From positions 3,246,587-3,310,586 of the forward strand of contig JAXIVH010000005.1 of assembly GCA_036785325.1 (NCBI GenBank): a stretch of DNA of 64,000 nucleotides. The letters run 5' to 3'. The notes under the pieces are model-generated. The model did no database searches and had not been told where the DNA came from. It saw nothing but the letters and a program-made list of their open reading frames with translations. Origin of the DNA: Urophycis tenuis (lineage: Eukaryota > Chordata > Actinopteri > Gadiformes > Phycidae). This document shows, piece after piece, positions 22,155-34,040 of the stretch. Both the position numbers and the translations under genes were made by a program. Each line of letters opens with the position of its first letter. Within the stretch, counting starts at the first letter, position 1.

Positions 22155-22596
22155 TATGTATGAGTATTATTAATTAATGATGATTGAGTAGATAATCTCA
22201 AATTGTGTGAAATTGTGTGATTTACAATAAATCTACTCTTTCCTTTCCTCTTTCTTTACGTGCTGCCGGAGAGGGAAAGACGTGACGTGCCCTTGTCTTC
22301 GTTGTGTTATATATTTCAGGCTGGGTACGTTGCTGAAAGAGCAACAATTATTATCTGCTACGCGGCCCGGTTTCTGGGACCCGTATATATATAATATATA
22401 CAGTGCTTAAAAAAATGTATTGGACCACCTGTTATGCAATTTCCCTCAGGGATCATTAAAGTATGTCTGTCTGTCATTTATTAGACATTTTTTAGTTCAG
22501 GGAGTATCCTCGCTGAGCCTTGTGGTGCTCCAGTGCAAAGGACTCTAGTTTATTTTTTTCTTGAGGACATGACTTTCAAAGGTCACGTCAGGTCAA
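22155..22596. other. No gene; Tc1-like end and repeat words
   Basis: AT-rich sequence with TATACAGTGCTTAAAAAAAT at about 22,398 (compare 17,307) and the word AAGGTCACGTCAGGTCA beside the next LTR-like block. Nothing coding. Confidence 0.4.
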
Positions 22597-23668
22597 TGTC
22601 AGGCCTGGACTGGAAGGAGGACTCAGATGCAGGGCGACAATCAGAGACACTTTATTATGGCTTCTAGACCTCAGGACAAGGCGATAACAAAAAACGGCTA
22701 TGAAAATTATACTAGGAGTTTAATCTAAATAGAAGAACCAAAAAACCACTCCAAAACGGGAGGGAAAAAACTGCTGAAACAAAAGAAAACAAACCAACAG
22801 AAAATCACTCCGAAGGAGGAACACTACTAAACTTTGAACTCAGGTCTATGAAAAACTATTAACAAAAAATCACTCGCCTGGGTAAAAAGAAAAAATACTT
22901 CAGGTAGACGCAAGGACAAGGCATGGACTTTGGTAGTAGGCTGGGGTGAACGACAGGAACGAAACACTCTGGCCCAAGACAAAGGAAGACACAGAGTGTG
23001 TCTCAATCCACGTACTTCCACGAGTACACTTCCGTACGTGTACTGTGTGCACTATGTACTTACTGATGTAGTGCGTGAATTCCGTCTAAGAAGTACCGTC
23101 TCAAATGAAGCACTCCCGTTTTGCACTTACCGGAAATGACGATACAAGCGTTCGTTCCCGTATTAGCATTCACGTATAAGCATATCAGCACAAACCGTTC
23201 ACAATCGCTTATGACATCTGTCATACATCTGTCAGACAATAAAATGGTGATACATAACGAAAAAATAACCACTTTTCGATTGATGTGTAACGTTATATCT
23301 TACATTTAAAAGGAGTGGTCTGGGCCAACGGTCCACAGGTGTCGTCCGCAATCTTTATCAGATTTTTTTGGAAAGTGCTGGCGTTCCCTCCCCTTCCGTT
23401 ACGTAGACAAAATGGCGACCATTGAGGGTGAAAAGTGTCCAGCGTTGTACACTAGCTTTTTGACCGTTATGAGTGCACCATCCAGGTACTAGCAGTGTAC
23501 TGCGTCTTGCCGCAATTACCAGTGTGAACGCACTATGCACTCAAAAAAGGAAGTTTAAGTGCGCAAGTACGTGAATTGAGACAGACCGACAGACTATTTA
23601 ACACAGGGGGGAAGGGAGCACCAGGTGAACACAATCTGTGATTAGGGGAGACAATCAGACCGGTGACA
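22597..23668 (-). mobile_element. LTR-like block interrupted by an inverted-repeat element
   Basis: Begins TGTCAGGCCTGGACTGG and ends ACCGGTGACA, that is TG...CA with TGTCA/TGACA ends; the composition resembles the solo LTR at 24,734. No matching target duplication was found, so the limits are uncertain. A nested element lies at 22,999-23,583. Confidence 0.45.
22999..23583. mobile_element. Nested terminal-inverted-repeat element
   Basis: Ends TGTCTCAATCCACGTACTT and, inverted, AAGTACGTGAATTGAGACA with one or two mismatches. Only non-coding sequence inside. The target duplication is unclear, so the superfamily is not assigned. Confidence 0.65.
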
Positions 23669-23670
23669 CA

Positions 23671-24733
23671 CAGACTTTGTTCTTTGGTGAGTGCTACTAG
23701 GTAGTGCTCAACTTCTTATTTCTTTATTATTATCTCAGGCTCATCTCTCAACATTTTAAATGGTTACCATGGCTTGGAATTGTGTGCTAGTTGCTTACTA
23801 GTTTCTATACTGTATTCACCTATAACATCCACATTGGTTAGTTGGGAAGGGAAACCTGCTTGTATCTGAAAACCCTGACTAGTCAATGCTTTTTTCCCCC
23901 ATCTACAGTAATGAGCCAATATGGCCACATATATATATACACATTACCCAGTCTTTAGATCAAGACAAATCTGAAAGAATTCTCTCCCTTTTCACCAGGC
24001 TATTTTGTTTTGCAAGCAAATGTCATCAAACTAAAATCACTGCCAATTAGGGCTGCGTGTGACCATGTTGTATGCTGTATGTTGTGTGCGACCCTCAACA
24101 CTGAATGGAATACAAATACGCCAAGGAAATGAATCGAGCTAGGACTATATTTAGCACTGACCATATAAATGTAGCTTAATCTGAACCTACAGTGAGCAGT
24201 GGCGTAGCCAGGATTTTTCAACAGGGTGGACTTTTGCGAAGTAGGGTGGGCCCCTTTTTCCTTTTTTTTTATTCTGATATAAGCATTAGGCCTACAGCAA
24301 TTGTCCCGACATTAAACAACTCACAATTTCATCACAGATCAGACAATTAGTGGCAAACAATAATCAAAGGTGTCAAGTATCGAAGTACAAATTCTTCGTT
24401 ACCTTACTTAAGTAGAAATTTTGGGTATCTATACTGCAGTATTTATTTTTCTGCCGACTTTTTACTTCTACACCTTAAATTTTCACACAATTATCTGTAC
24501 TTTCTACTCCTTATATTTTAAAGATAGCCTTGCTACTCCTATTAATTTCAGGTTGTTTTCATTCCGGCTTGTCATCGTTCAAACACACACACACACACAC
24601 AAAACCTATCCAGATAAATAGCCCCATCCGGATATAGTGAAGTTGATTGTGGTTGGGTGAGAAGTATAAACATATACCATTCCAACACCCTATTGGTTTG
24701 TACGCGATCCATCGCACCTGCACATGACAAATC
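23671..24733. other. No gene; repeat fragments
   Basis: Contains part of repeat R1 (24,100-24,182) and the second copy of the GTGAGCAGTGGCGTAGCCAG repeat (24,189-24,310). A stretch from 24,370 (AAGTATCGAAGTACAAATTC...) has the look of a common fish hAT-type miniature element. A (CA)n lies at 24,581-24,600. Nothing coding. Confidence 0.5.
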
Positions 24734-25116
24734 TGTCAGGGAGTTGCGGAGGGGTTGGACTCAAATGCAGAGAGGCGAGGCAGGCGAGAGTACTTGTAAC
24801 TATTTTAATGGCAAACAAAGCAGATACAGGAACAGACAGACAACAACTCACGTGAACGACGACAACACCAAACAATGACGAGACTCGGACAAAGACTGAA
24901 CAGAAGACAGGACTTAAATACACAGACTAATTACAAACCCAAGACAGGTGAGGGAACAAGACACAGGTGAACACGATGGGGCAATCACCAAGGGAAACAG
25001 GACACAGGGGAAACACAGAGCAAAAACCAATGAAAACCAGACAGACACAGACCAAGACAAGGGGAAACACAAAGCAAACCAATGAAAATGACAGAACACA
25101 GACACAGATCATGACA
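24734..25116 (-). mobile_element. Solo LTR with 5-bp target duplication
   Basis: 383 bp, starting TGTCAGGGAGTTGCGG and ending CAGATCATGACA on the plus strand, flanked by AAATC on both sides (24,729-24,733; 25,117-25,121). TG...CA ends and a 5-bp duplication are typical of Gypsy/ERV-type LTRs. On the minus strand a TATTTAAG box lies at about 24,919 and an ATTAAAA signal at about 24,805, so it is in minus orientation. No internal region, hence a recombined solo LTR. Confidence 0.88.
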
Positions 25117-25121
25117 AAATC

Positions 25122-25958
25122 GAGTGAGAGAAATCACTTCACACGTCACTCCAGCAAGGACATCCATTGCAAAGTACCTAGTACTAGGATGTCCGTGTTG
25201 AGCAAGATGTCCCAACGAAGGACCAGCGAGGAGGTTGGTAGCCAGGATGACCAGCCAACCCTTGTACATCCCTGATTTTTTTTTAAATGGTCGGATGCAA
25301 AACTACTAATTTAGAATGCACTGCAAGCTCTGCGCATCGAAGTACCATGAACTATTAGCTTTCAAAAACTTGCCGTCTAATTTGAAAAAGCATATTGAGG
25401 TCAATTGAAAGTTTGATTGAAATTTGAAAGTCGATTATTGACAAAATATTTTAGTAAAGTACTAATGGTAAATTTGCGTTGCAAGTTCATTTGGTGGGCT
25501 CTGACATTTGAAATTCGACTTAAGCGAAATGTTATCTGAGCTTATATTACTGCTTTATGCAATGTTCAAAGATATAGTTATACAGCTGGTTGATAAATCA
25601 TGTATTAAGGATAGGCATGATTGTCAAGAGTATGAGAGTGTTGGCGCCTGTGTGGGAGAAGGACCTATGGGTCACTGTAAAGAGGCCTAACTTCCAACTA
25701 TCAGCCAAATGCAGTCAAATTAATTTAGTCAAACTATCTCATCAATAATGCTACTTTCAGTCATGTCAGCAGCTGCTTGTGGTCCTAAAACAGCTTTAAG
25801 TGGCAATATTCTGGTCTGCTCAACATAATTGCATTGACCAGTGAAACTGCTCCCTAACTTGTAGTCTGACCTTCATTCATGAACTTGAAGCATGACATTG
25901 AATACAGCGGAAGTCCTAGATAGTCTGAGCTTGTGGTTTGACAGAAATAATATGTATC
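25122..25958. other. No gene recognised
   Basis: AT-rich sequence between the solo LTR and the Gypsy remnant. It contains ACTTGAAGCATGACATTG-type unique sequence, and I see no coding similarity or structural RNA. Confidence 0.4.
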
Positions 25959-26515
25959 TCAATCTGTGCCTGTGCATTTTCTCCACAGAGCTCCAGCACC
26001 TTCATGTCGCCTCCAAGTTCTGTGAGCCTTTAATTGCTGCACTTCTTTCATCTTCATCACGCCACCCGGGATACGACAAGCCTTTTTACCACGTAGCTTG
26101 GCTTTCCCTGCTCCCCAAACAGCTGTAACACTGGCTTCATGGCACTTTTGGAGGGCCTGCATTACAGGCTTAGGGGCCTCAGATACCACTGGCAGGTCAA
26201 ACAAAGCCAAGCCATGCTGTCCAAAGAGTTCCCCATAGCACCTGCTGATAACATTCCTCCCTAAAACACCGGGAACCTGTGAAGATACACCACCAGGTGT
26301 GTCCAGGTGTGTCCACCAGAATCCCACAGGGTGGCAACCGCTTCCCACAAAGCTCTACATCCAGCTCTAAGTAGCCGATGTAAGGCATGGCCAGGCCATT
26401 GGCTGCTTTGAGCTGCAGCAAATGGCAAGATTTAAGCCACTTTTGGCCCCAGGGCTCAAACTGTTGCTGGAAAAGAGACTGTAATAGTTGACACTGAAGA
26501 CCCTGTATCTACTAA
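25959..26515 (-). pseudogene. Gypsy-type aspartic protease region, broken
   Basis: On the minus strand the active-site word Asp-Thr-Gly-Ser is encoded at 26,501-26,509. It is followed, through a frame change, by Lys-Ala-Ala-Asn-Gly-Leu-Ala and Tyr-Ile-Gly-Tyr-Leu-Glu-Leu-Asp-Val (near 26,385-26,420), as in fish Gypsy proteases. It continues downstream as Val-Pro-Gly-Val-Leu-Gly-Arg-Asn-Val. At least two frameshifts separate these parts. No reverse transcriptase follows, so the element is truncated. Confidence 0.65.
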
Positions 26516-26751
26516 ACAAGAGACCACAACCCCTCCCATCCTCACACCTACATGAGGACAAGATGACATGAGCTTGGACACTTCCACGTCACCTGCACCG
26601 GAACCCGAACCTGAGCCAGTAATTGCCCCCTCCGAACTGTGGCTCTGCAGTTCGGCGGGTGCTAGTTTTCTGGCACCTGGGCAGAGTGGGGCGGCCTACT
26701 TGGCTGAGAGACCGACAAAGAAGGCTGAGTGCGAGCAGGAATACGAGCTCC

Positions 26752-26793
26752 ACACTCCCTGGCAATGTGACCTGGTTGCTGACACCTCCTACA
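26752..26793 (-). pseudogene. Gypsy gag CCHC zinc knuckle
   Basis: On the minus strand the codons give Cys-x2-Cys-x4-His-x4-Cys with Gln-Gln-Pro-Gly-His-Ile-Ala-Arg-Glu in between, a perfect nucleocapsid zinc knuckle. It sits between the capsid fragment and the protease as in Gypsy gag-pol. Confidence 0.75.
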
Positions 26794-27045
26794 GACGATG
26801 GGACCATGAAAAGCTGTTCGGCTTTTGCTGCTGAGAGACCTACAGCCGGGAAATGGTCTGAGTCAGCTGGTTCAACTGTTCCTGCTGCTACTGCTCAGCA
26901 TTTCCCTAATCTCACACAGCTCCGAGGCTCGAGGCGATCTGACACCTGCCTGATGGCTGCCCTGGACCACACACTGAGCACTGAAGACAGAAGGAGCAGA
27001 ATGACTATGACCTCTAACACCTGGTAAGCACCCACTAGACCTATA

Positions 27046-27900
27046 TCACACAGGTAAGCCCTCTCGTTCCCACCTGATTGCCTCACTCCTATCCTCCAGT
27101 AAGGTAGCAGTAGGCTGCCTGTGCACAAACTGCTTCAGCTTGCGACAAAGTGACCCATCCAGCACATGCCCCACAAACTGGTCCCATAACAAAACCTCTG
27201 CATTGGCTACGCAACTGAGTGCACGCTGCTTCAAAGAGGTCATGAGACCCATCAATGCAAGAGAGAGCACTAGTAGAGTCTCTCCCTCATGCTGCCGTTG
27301 GGAGAAAAATGCCTCTTGTAGAGCTACATATGACTCTGCACGCCCAGAAAGCTCCTCCAACACTGCAATGATCATGGTTGGCTCTGAACGCTCTTAACTG
27401 GGGCGGTATTTAATTTCCTCACCCGCCTCCCCCTCTAGGTGGTCAAATAAGAAGAATGCCTGATCGGATGCAGACAAATGGGTGCTCTCATACAGACTTG
27501 CACCTCCTCCAACCATTCAGCCAACCATATGCCTGACCTTCCCCTAAATGTGGGACATTTTCTGTGTCTGGGTACAAAAATCAGTCTCTCTGCTGAAGGA
27601 GCACTGGCAATGGAGGATGCAGCGGGCACAAGCAAAACTGAGGGCAAGGCACAGGCACAGCCGCCACATTTTCCTGTCTCAGCCTCTCATTGACTGCTTT
27701 TAGCTGAGCGACTAAATCCCTCGGTTCCTGCAATTCTGCCTCCATAACTAAACCTATACCAGCTACGACCTTCCCTACTGTGACAAGGAGACCAGGGAAA
27801 GGGGAAATGGGCTTGTTGCAGGTCCACAAAACCAGCTGCTGCTCTGTCTCAGAGAAAAAGAAAGAAAGGAAAGAAACACAGGTCAAACACACGTCAGACA
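27046..27900 (-). pseudogene. Gypsy gag (capsid) fragments
   Basis: The minus-strand frame 27,375-27,046 (109 codons) resembles the capsid part of fish Gypsy gag: Ala-Glu-Ser-Tyr-Val-Ala-Leu-Gln-Glu-Ala-Phe-Phe-Ser, then Gly-Glu-Thr-Leu, Ala-Leu-Met-Gly-Leu, and Arg-Ser-Glu-Ala-Ile-Arg-Trp-Glu-Arg-Glu. More upstream gag sequence in other frames (27,435-27,900) includes Trp-Leu-Ala-Glu-Trp-Leu-Glu-Glu-Val-Gln. Frames are shifted against one another, so there is no intact gag. Confidence 0.7.
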
Positions 27901-28049
27901 CTGACGTCAATAACAGCGACGATTTTACTTTTTTTTTTAAAAGAACAACAAAACAGAACGCACGTCTCTGCTCTCAAATTGCAAATCCTGCCGACAATGC
28001 CAGATTGTGGCGGCACGAGGTATGGGGGGGATGCCTTTTAAGGCAGTGT

Positions 28050-28716
28050 TGATCATTTTAATTGTTGCCAGACAACGCCACCTTGGGAGTTTCACCCAGG
28101 GATTTTTTTTTAATGGAAGTGAAAATAAAAATGAAGGAAGGCCAACAGGAACAAGGAACAGGAACAGGAACAAGGAAGTTCAACAATACAAAATACTTTT
28201 AGTGATACACATTTCTGTTCTAAAACCAATGTAAAAAAAAAAATCACTCACTAAGGGGAAACAAAGGGAACCAGTCAGTGCTGAGACCTCCTGTGAGGAA
28301 CTACATCCAAAGGATAGGGGGATTCAGGGGACAACACACGCGAAGCAAACAAAGGTAAAATAATCAACCAAGAACAAACATAATACAAAGGGGACAGCAT
28401 GAACAGGACACCAATCCACCACCGTAGGCTCAGCACCTGAATGGGGGAGACCACAGAGTAACCAGCCAGGAACAAAATATTGAACTCAAAATAAAAACAA
28501 ACACTTAAATGTACAGAATCTATCGTAATCAAACAATGAAAAATAAGCAAAACTCTATATAACCACAACCCATAATAACCCAAAAGTAAACATAAAACTA
28601 TCAAGATAATTGTATTTGTGTTTTGCAACAAAACCAATAACGAAAGAAATTAAATAAATTACCACAGAGGAACAAAATCAAATGTATGTCCCATACTGTC
28701 CTCTCTCACACCCGCA

Positions 28717-28755
<39 letters not shown>

Positions 28756-28900
28756 TAAGGTGTGGCTACACCAACAGTAAAAAGACAGCATTGCCGAGCC
28801 GCCGCTTTGCCCTGGCAGCAACAGGGAGAAGCACAAACTCTATCGCTAGCCGAATGAACAGGCAGAGCGATGAGAGGCCGAGTAGGCCCTGGTGAGGCGG
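28050..28900 (-). mobile_element. Possible 5' LTR / leader of the Gypsy remnant
   Basis: Lies upstream (higher coordinates) of the minus-strand gag. The word TTGCCAGACAACGCCACCTT at 28,064 resembles the word at about 17,545. A (CA)n microsatellite occupies 28,720-28,753. The outer boundary is unresolved. Confidence 0.35.
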
Positions 28901-29049
28901 TGAGTGTCCAATGCAAGGCTAATCAAAGCCAGGCGAAGCAAAACAGTTCTAATGAGGCACAGCGATCAGTCCAAATAATTCCTTTAAATGAGGCAAAGCA
29001 GGCAAGAAACAAGCAGAAGCAACACAGAAACAAAGCAAAGGCTTTTCAA

Positions 29050-30010
29050 GCAAAGGCTTTTCAAGATGGCGGCGCCCTGTATGGCAGCGGCCACTACAGC
29101 TCCCGATAACGATGTGCCTTTTATGTTAAATGTGTCGTCTGAATCGTCTCAGCCTTATACGAGAAGAGTCTATAGCAGAAACCTATTAATCAGACTACGA
29201 AATCACAACTTGTCAAACGACATTTCCGGAGTTATGCTGGCTTTGGAACACAAAGCACTCGGCGAGCTAGGCATTCTATGCCGGCAAGACCCAGAGGCCT
29301 GCAAAGCAGCGGACTCACCTTCCGCCACCGGCCGACGCTGGAAGCGACACAAGCGGTGGGAGAGTCCTAGCATGCGTCGCAAGCGTTGTGCTAGACCTAG
29401 CAAGCGGGGCAGTCGAGCGGGCATCAGCGCCAGGTTAAAAGCTAAGCCGTACAGACCTGCACTTCCTTCATTACTGCTCTCCAACGTTCGTTCGCTGGAA
29501 AACAAAATGGACTACCTTAGACTGGAACTAACTACACAAAGGAAGGTGAGTCTGGTAAGGTAAGTCTGCAACGCCATCATCCTCACTGAGACATGGCTCA
29601 ACCACACCGTTCCAGACAACGCCATTCAGGTGGACGGACTAACAACATTCAGAGCGGACAGGAGCTACGCTCTCAGCGGAAAACGTAAGGGTGGTGGTGT
29701 TTGCATTCTCATCAATAACAACTGGTGTACCAACGTGAAGGTCATCGCAAGCCACTGTTCTGAGGACATAGAATTTCTTACAGTCAAATGTCGCCCAGTT
29801 TACTTGCCAAGAGAATTCTCAGCCGTGAGTATTACAGCCGTGTACATTCCACCCAGTGCAAACACAAAAGATGCACTGTCTACATTGTATCAGACTGTGA
29901 GCTCAATGCAGGACGCTAACCCAGACTCTGCCTACATAATCGCGGGAGATTTCAATCAGGCAAAATTGAAGTCAGTACTTCCACATTTTCATAAACACCT
30001 TGATGACGCC
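29050..30010 (+). pseudogene. LINE (CR1/L2 group) ORF, endonuclease part
   Basis: The frame 28,988-29,563 contains a basic N-terminal region then Leu-Leu-Leu-Ser-Asn-Val-Arg-Ser-Leu-Glu-Asn-Lys, the start of an APE-type endonuclease. A short break at about 29,555-29,575 shifts frame. The frame resumes (Ile-Leu-Thr-Glu-Thr-Trp-Leu-Asn) and runs to 30,010 with Gly-Gly-Gly-Val-Cys-Ile-Leu-Ile-Asn and Ile-Ala-Gly-Asp-Phe-Asn-Gln, the catalytic endonuclease motifs of CR1/L2-group LINEs. The reverse transcriptase is missing. Confidence 0.8.
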
Positions 30011-30029
30011 TTTCATCAACTGCACTGTA

Positions 30030-30242
30030 ACATTAACATTATTCTGTTATTTTATTGTTTTATTGTTTGTGATATTGTTTGTTTTAGTTGTTTGTTTTAC
30101 TTTTTATACCTGTTTTAATTCTCTTTTGTCTGTTGTTAAATAATGTTTGCTTTTCATGTTCTCATTTTGCTAATATGTAAAGCACCTTACAACAGGACAA
30201 TTTCCTGTTGCAGAAATGTGCTATGCAAATAAACTTGCCTTA
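30030..30242 (+). mobile_element. LINE 3' UTR and tail
   Basis: T-rich 3' UTR with TATGTAAAGCACCTTACAAC and TGTGCTATGCAAATAAACTT, the same layout as the L2 tail at 5,356-5,425. Directly joined to the endonuclease piece, so the reverse transcriptase was lost in an internal deletion. Confidence 0.7.
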
Positions 30243-30249
30243 CGAATCT

Positions 30250-30660
30250 GACAGTGGGCCAAAATTAACAACATTTTTGTCTGGTTGAACAACCACGCCT
30301 CTATAATAATGAACTAAAACAAGTATGAGTTGTAACACTGGGCATTGACATGCCTTTATGGAGCACAATATGGGAGACTGTGTTGGGTGAAGCGCAGACA
30401 ACAGTAACAGGATACAGTTCCGACCGGGCGTCTGATTCCATGTGCCGGTCGAACAAACACAGACAAAAAAACTAAAAAACAAACAAACAAAAAAAGCTAA
30501 ATGCTTTACTGACCCACTGACAGATTTGATCCTTCAAGTTCAGGTGCTGAGAACCAGCTATTAACGCAATTAAATGCTATTACGTATCGCTTTAGCAAAT
30601 GATGCGCTGCAGTACAAATGCAATGATTACAAAAATGGAAAAAGACACAGATACATAATT
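30250..30660. repeat. Dispersed repeat R1, copy 2
   Basis: Matches about 575-1,060: TTTTGTCTGGTTGAACAAC, CCGACCGGGCGTCTGA, the (CAAA)n tract, CAGATTTGATCCTTCAAG, GAGAACCAGCTATTAACGCA. The copies are adjacent to different sequences, so this is a dispersed family. Confidence 0.75.
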
Positions 30661-30899
30661 GTAATTGCATTTTCCATGCATTTTCAAGGGGCCATACAGA
30701 GCCCAATTTGATCTCAAGTGGACGGGATCATAGCATAATAACCACAAATAACGATAACCCCCCATTTTTCATTTAATTTCATTTTCCTAAACAGAAGGAT
30801 CCAGGGAGTATAGTGAAGCAACACAGTCTCACGGCAGTTCGTGAAATAGTCACAAAATGTAATCTATTGATTTGTGTACATAGACACGAATGTCCTTTT

Positions 30900-31935
30900 T
30901 TTTGCAGGGCACAGAGTTCAGCAATGGAAGAAATTCCAACAAAGCAACAACATCAAAACAAATCTTGCTACCTTCTTGCTCAAAGAGTGGGGCAAAGAAC
31001 AGTCTAGAACAAGATCCGGTGAAAAGGTTCCGTACACTACAACCAAAGATCAGTGTTACAAGCTGACCCAACAGGGAGTGCACAAGGTAGCAGACCTGTC
31101 GTCCACTCAGGAAGAGGCTGACACCCATATGCTACTCCATGCTTGCCATGTTTCAAGGACTTGTCACAAATCTGTCATCCTTGTGTCTGATGACACTGAT
31201 GTCTTGATGATAAGCCTGGCTACCAGTGACGCACTCAAATGTGACTTGTTCCTGAAGACAGGGACAAAGAATCGCACCAGTTACATAAACATCTCACAAC
31301 TTGCTCGTGTTCTGGGTTCACATTTGTGTCATGCTTTGCCTGGTTTACACGCATACACAGGCAGGCACTGTAAGTGCATTTGCAGGTCGTGGTAAAGTGT
31401 CAGCCCTAAAACTTCTTCAGAAGAATGAAAACTTCTGTGAGACCTTCCAGAAGGTTGAGGCAGACTGAAGAATGACTCCCGAGGTGTATGCAGCCTTACA
31501 GGAGTTCACATGTCAAATGTACAGCTCCAAGTCCAGAATCACCAACATCAATTAAATGAGGTATGCACTTTTTTGTGCAAAGAAAGGCATAGAATCCTGG
31601 CAGTTACCTTTATGCTCAGATTCTCCCAGGAAGCACTGTCTCAGAGCTACCTATCAAGGTGCTATCTGGAGAAGATGCCTCGAGAACAACCCTGAAGTTC
31701 CTTCCCCAGTTGAGCATGGGTGGTCTAGAGTGGACCAAGATGGTGACTTGCAGCTCTCCATAGACTGGTTCAATGTCTCCATTGGTCCACAAGCAGTACT
31801 TGAGTTTCTGTCCTGCTAATGCAAGAGGGACTGTGTCACTCCATCATGTCAGTGTGTTGCCAACAACTTGGCCTGCAGTGACCTGCAGTGGCCAAGACAG
31901 TGCAAAAACCAGAAGGATGACTTTTGATTCCTCTG
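30900..31935 (+). pseudogene. Transposon-associated nuclease-like protein, broken
   Basis: A sequence I recognise as a repeated fish/invertebrate protein family of unknown exact function. The first frame (to about 31,355) has Glu-Glu-Ala-Asp-Thr-His, then Val-Ser-Asp-Asp-Thr-Asp-Val-Leu and Leu-His-Ala-Tyr-Thr-Gly. A shift at about 31,355 is followed by Ala-Phe-Ala-Gly-Arg-Gly-Lys. The spacing of E-A-D, D-D-T-D and T-G...G-x-G-K is reminiscent of XPG/FEN-type (PIN-like) nucleases; that link is inference. The C-terminal part (31,556-31,819, Tyr-Gln-Gly-Ala-Ile-Trp) ends in a cysteine-rich stretch to 31,935. In-frame stops at about 31,466 and 31,555 and the frameshift make it a pseudogene. Confidence 0.6.
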
Positions 31936-31949
31936 ACGAGGAGTTTGAT

Positions 31950-33750
31950 TAGTGTCGTGGCCTTGAATGATGTAATCTGTGCGAAAATGTCATAAAATGT
32001 CATTGACCATGCCTAAAGGTCATAACCTTGACCTTTTACAGTAATGGCAATGTCATAATTGGGTTTAGTTTTTGGGTTTTGGGTTTTGTTATTTGTCATA
32101 CCATTTTTAGATTTTCAGCTATGTCAGTGTTCTGCTTAAGTTATACCGTTATTTTCTCAAACGCCATGTCTGATATAAGACTGAAACTCACCCCCTCCAA
32201 ATCAGATAATATGGGTAAATTATACATTTTCTGAAACCTTAGAGTCATGCCAGTATTTCAGTGTTTGGTGCTCCCTGGTGCCACAGGATTAAAAGACAAA
32301 AGATGACTTAGGCGGAAATGGTAGGAAAATGTGTGTGATTAAAAGCTTGAAGAGCTCAAGGGTTGGCTGTACTTATCCTTTGGATTTAAATGAAAGTTCA
32401 GAGCCTCCCCTTTAAAATGATACCAAACATACCAAAATAAAATATTCCAATATGTCCAATATAGATTTTCAGCTATGTCAGTGTTCTGCTTGATTTATAC
32501 GCATTATTTTCTCAACCTTAGTTTACATTATGTGTGATAACTCAAAACAGCTACTCTTGTCAGGTGGCCATCATACATCATTGAAAAGCTGAGATTCCAT
32601 GCTTTCAGAAAAGGTAAGGTAGCCTTTGCCACTTTTTCGGTAACGACCAACCCCTCTGGCTCACCGACTATTAGATTTCCTCATTCTCAATAGTACAACC
32701 AGTTTCAACCCAGACTGTTATTATAGTTTGTTTGCTGATGAACTCTAACCCACCACCTGAAGCACACTTTGCTGCCTTATCCAATCACTGTGCCTCTGCT
32801 CAAGGGCCATCATGTAATTCAACCCGCCTTTTGTTCCCAAAAGAGAACTTTAGTGAGGGAGGCCAGCAACAGTTCATGCTGAATGTTCTACACCCATCAT
32901 TAGGAGTAAATCCATATTTACCGCCATCGATTGAACAACACTGAGCCACCTTTCAAATCACCTTTCAGTATCACCCATGATACAGTTTCACCCCATGATA
33001 TCGGGCAGAGGCAGTTGCTGATTCAGAAATGGTGGATTTAACATAAAGAAAACACCTTTTGTCATGTTCATGGCGACATGCTCTTCAGCCCCCAGACTCA
33101 CTGCAAGAGAGACCACACATGATTATAAAGATGTCACAAGACTTTACAGGAACCAGGCTCAACCTCTTGCCACTGGGATGATCCACACCTATCAGCAAAT
33201 ATTGATCCTGGTGTGATGCCTGGTAATGGGTATAATAATAAAATAATCATACAAATGAATGAAGTGGGTTACGTGGCTATGTGTCAGGTGTGACTCATGT
33301 CTGTGTGGTATCACATGCAACTTTGTGGTTATTGATCTGATCTTATCATAGGCAGTTTCTTTATCAATAGGCCCTATGGTCAATATGCACATCATACATT
33401 CTGACCAATCTACCAATATCAAATGTGTTTGATCAAACTTAACCAGGAGCTGTTTTGTGACCTTTGGCAGTGGGTTACTTAACGTTATATGTTTTTATTG
33501 TATGTATGATCATTTGCAGTAGCGTGCGGTGACCATTAAGTAGTAGGACATGGTCATCCACTTCCAAGTGCTGTCACGAAACTACTGGTGTATGGCCAAA
33601 CCCACAATTTATGTTTTAAATATGCATATTTATTTTTGAGCTACATTAAAACATGCAAACTAAACTAGTTATGAGTGAGAATTATTTATTAATTTAATCA
33701 TGAATTCAATTATGTATGTATGTATTGTATTATACAATTATGAATCAATT
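31950..33750. other. No gene; internal short duplication
   Basis: The segment 32,109-32,160 (TAGATTTTCAGCTATGTCAG and onward) is repeated at 32,462-32,514. The rest is AT-rich and unassigned. Short open frames here show no recognisable domain. Confidence 0.45.
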
Positions 33751-33756
33751 TATTCA

Positions 33757-34040
33757 GGGGCAGGGGCCTACTGGTTAGGGCTTCGGATTTGTAACCGGAG
33801 GGTGGCCGGTTCAAACCCCGACCAGTGCGAACGGCTGGAGTGCCCTTGAGCAAGGCACCTAACCCCTCACTGCTCCCCGAGTGCCGCTGTTGCAGGCAGC
33901 TCACTGCATCGGGTTTAAGTGTGTGCTTCACCTCACTGTGTGCTTCACCATCACTGTGTTCTGAGTGTGTCACTAACTAATGATTGGGTTAAATGTAGAA
34001 GACCAAATTTCCCTCACGGGATCAAATGAGTAAATGAGTC
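33757..34040 (+). mobile_element. tRNA-derived SINE, copy 1
   Basis: Starts with a tRNA-like head: an A-box-like CTACTGGTTAGGGCTTCGG and the B-box GCCGGTTCAAACCCCG at about 33,805. The body contains CCCTTGAGCAAGGCACCTAA and CACTGCTCCCCGAG. Then come just two copies of a GTGTGCTTCACC(T/ATCA) CACT unit and the tail AAATTTCCCTCACGGGATCAA. A second copy at 49,751 shares all parts. Confidence 0.88.

Noticed and set aside
33757..33825. Functional tRNA gene
   Set aside because: The A-box is degenerate and the cloverleaf is incomplete; it is the head of a SINE also present at 49,751.
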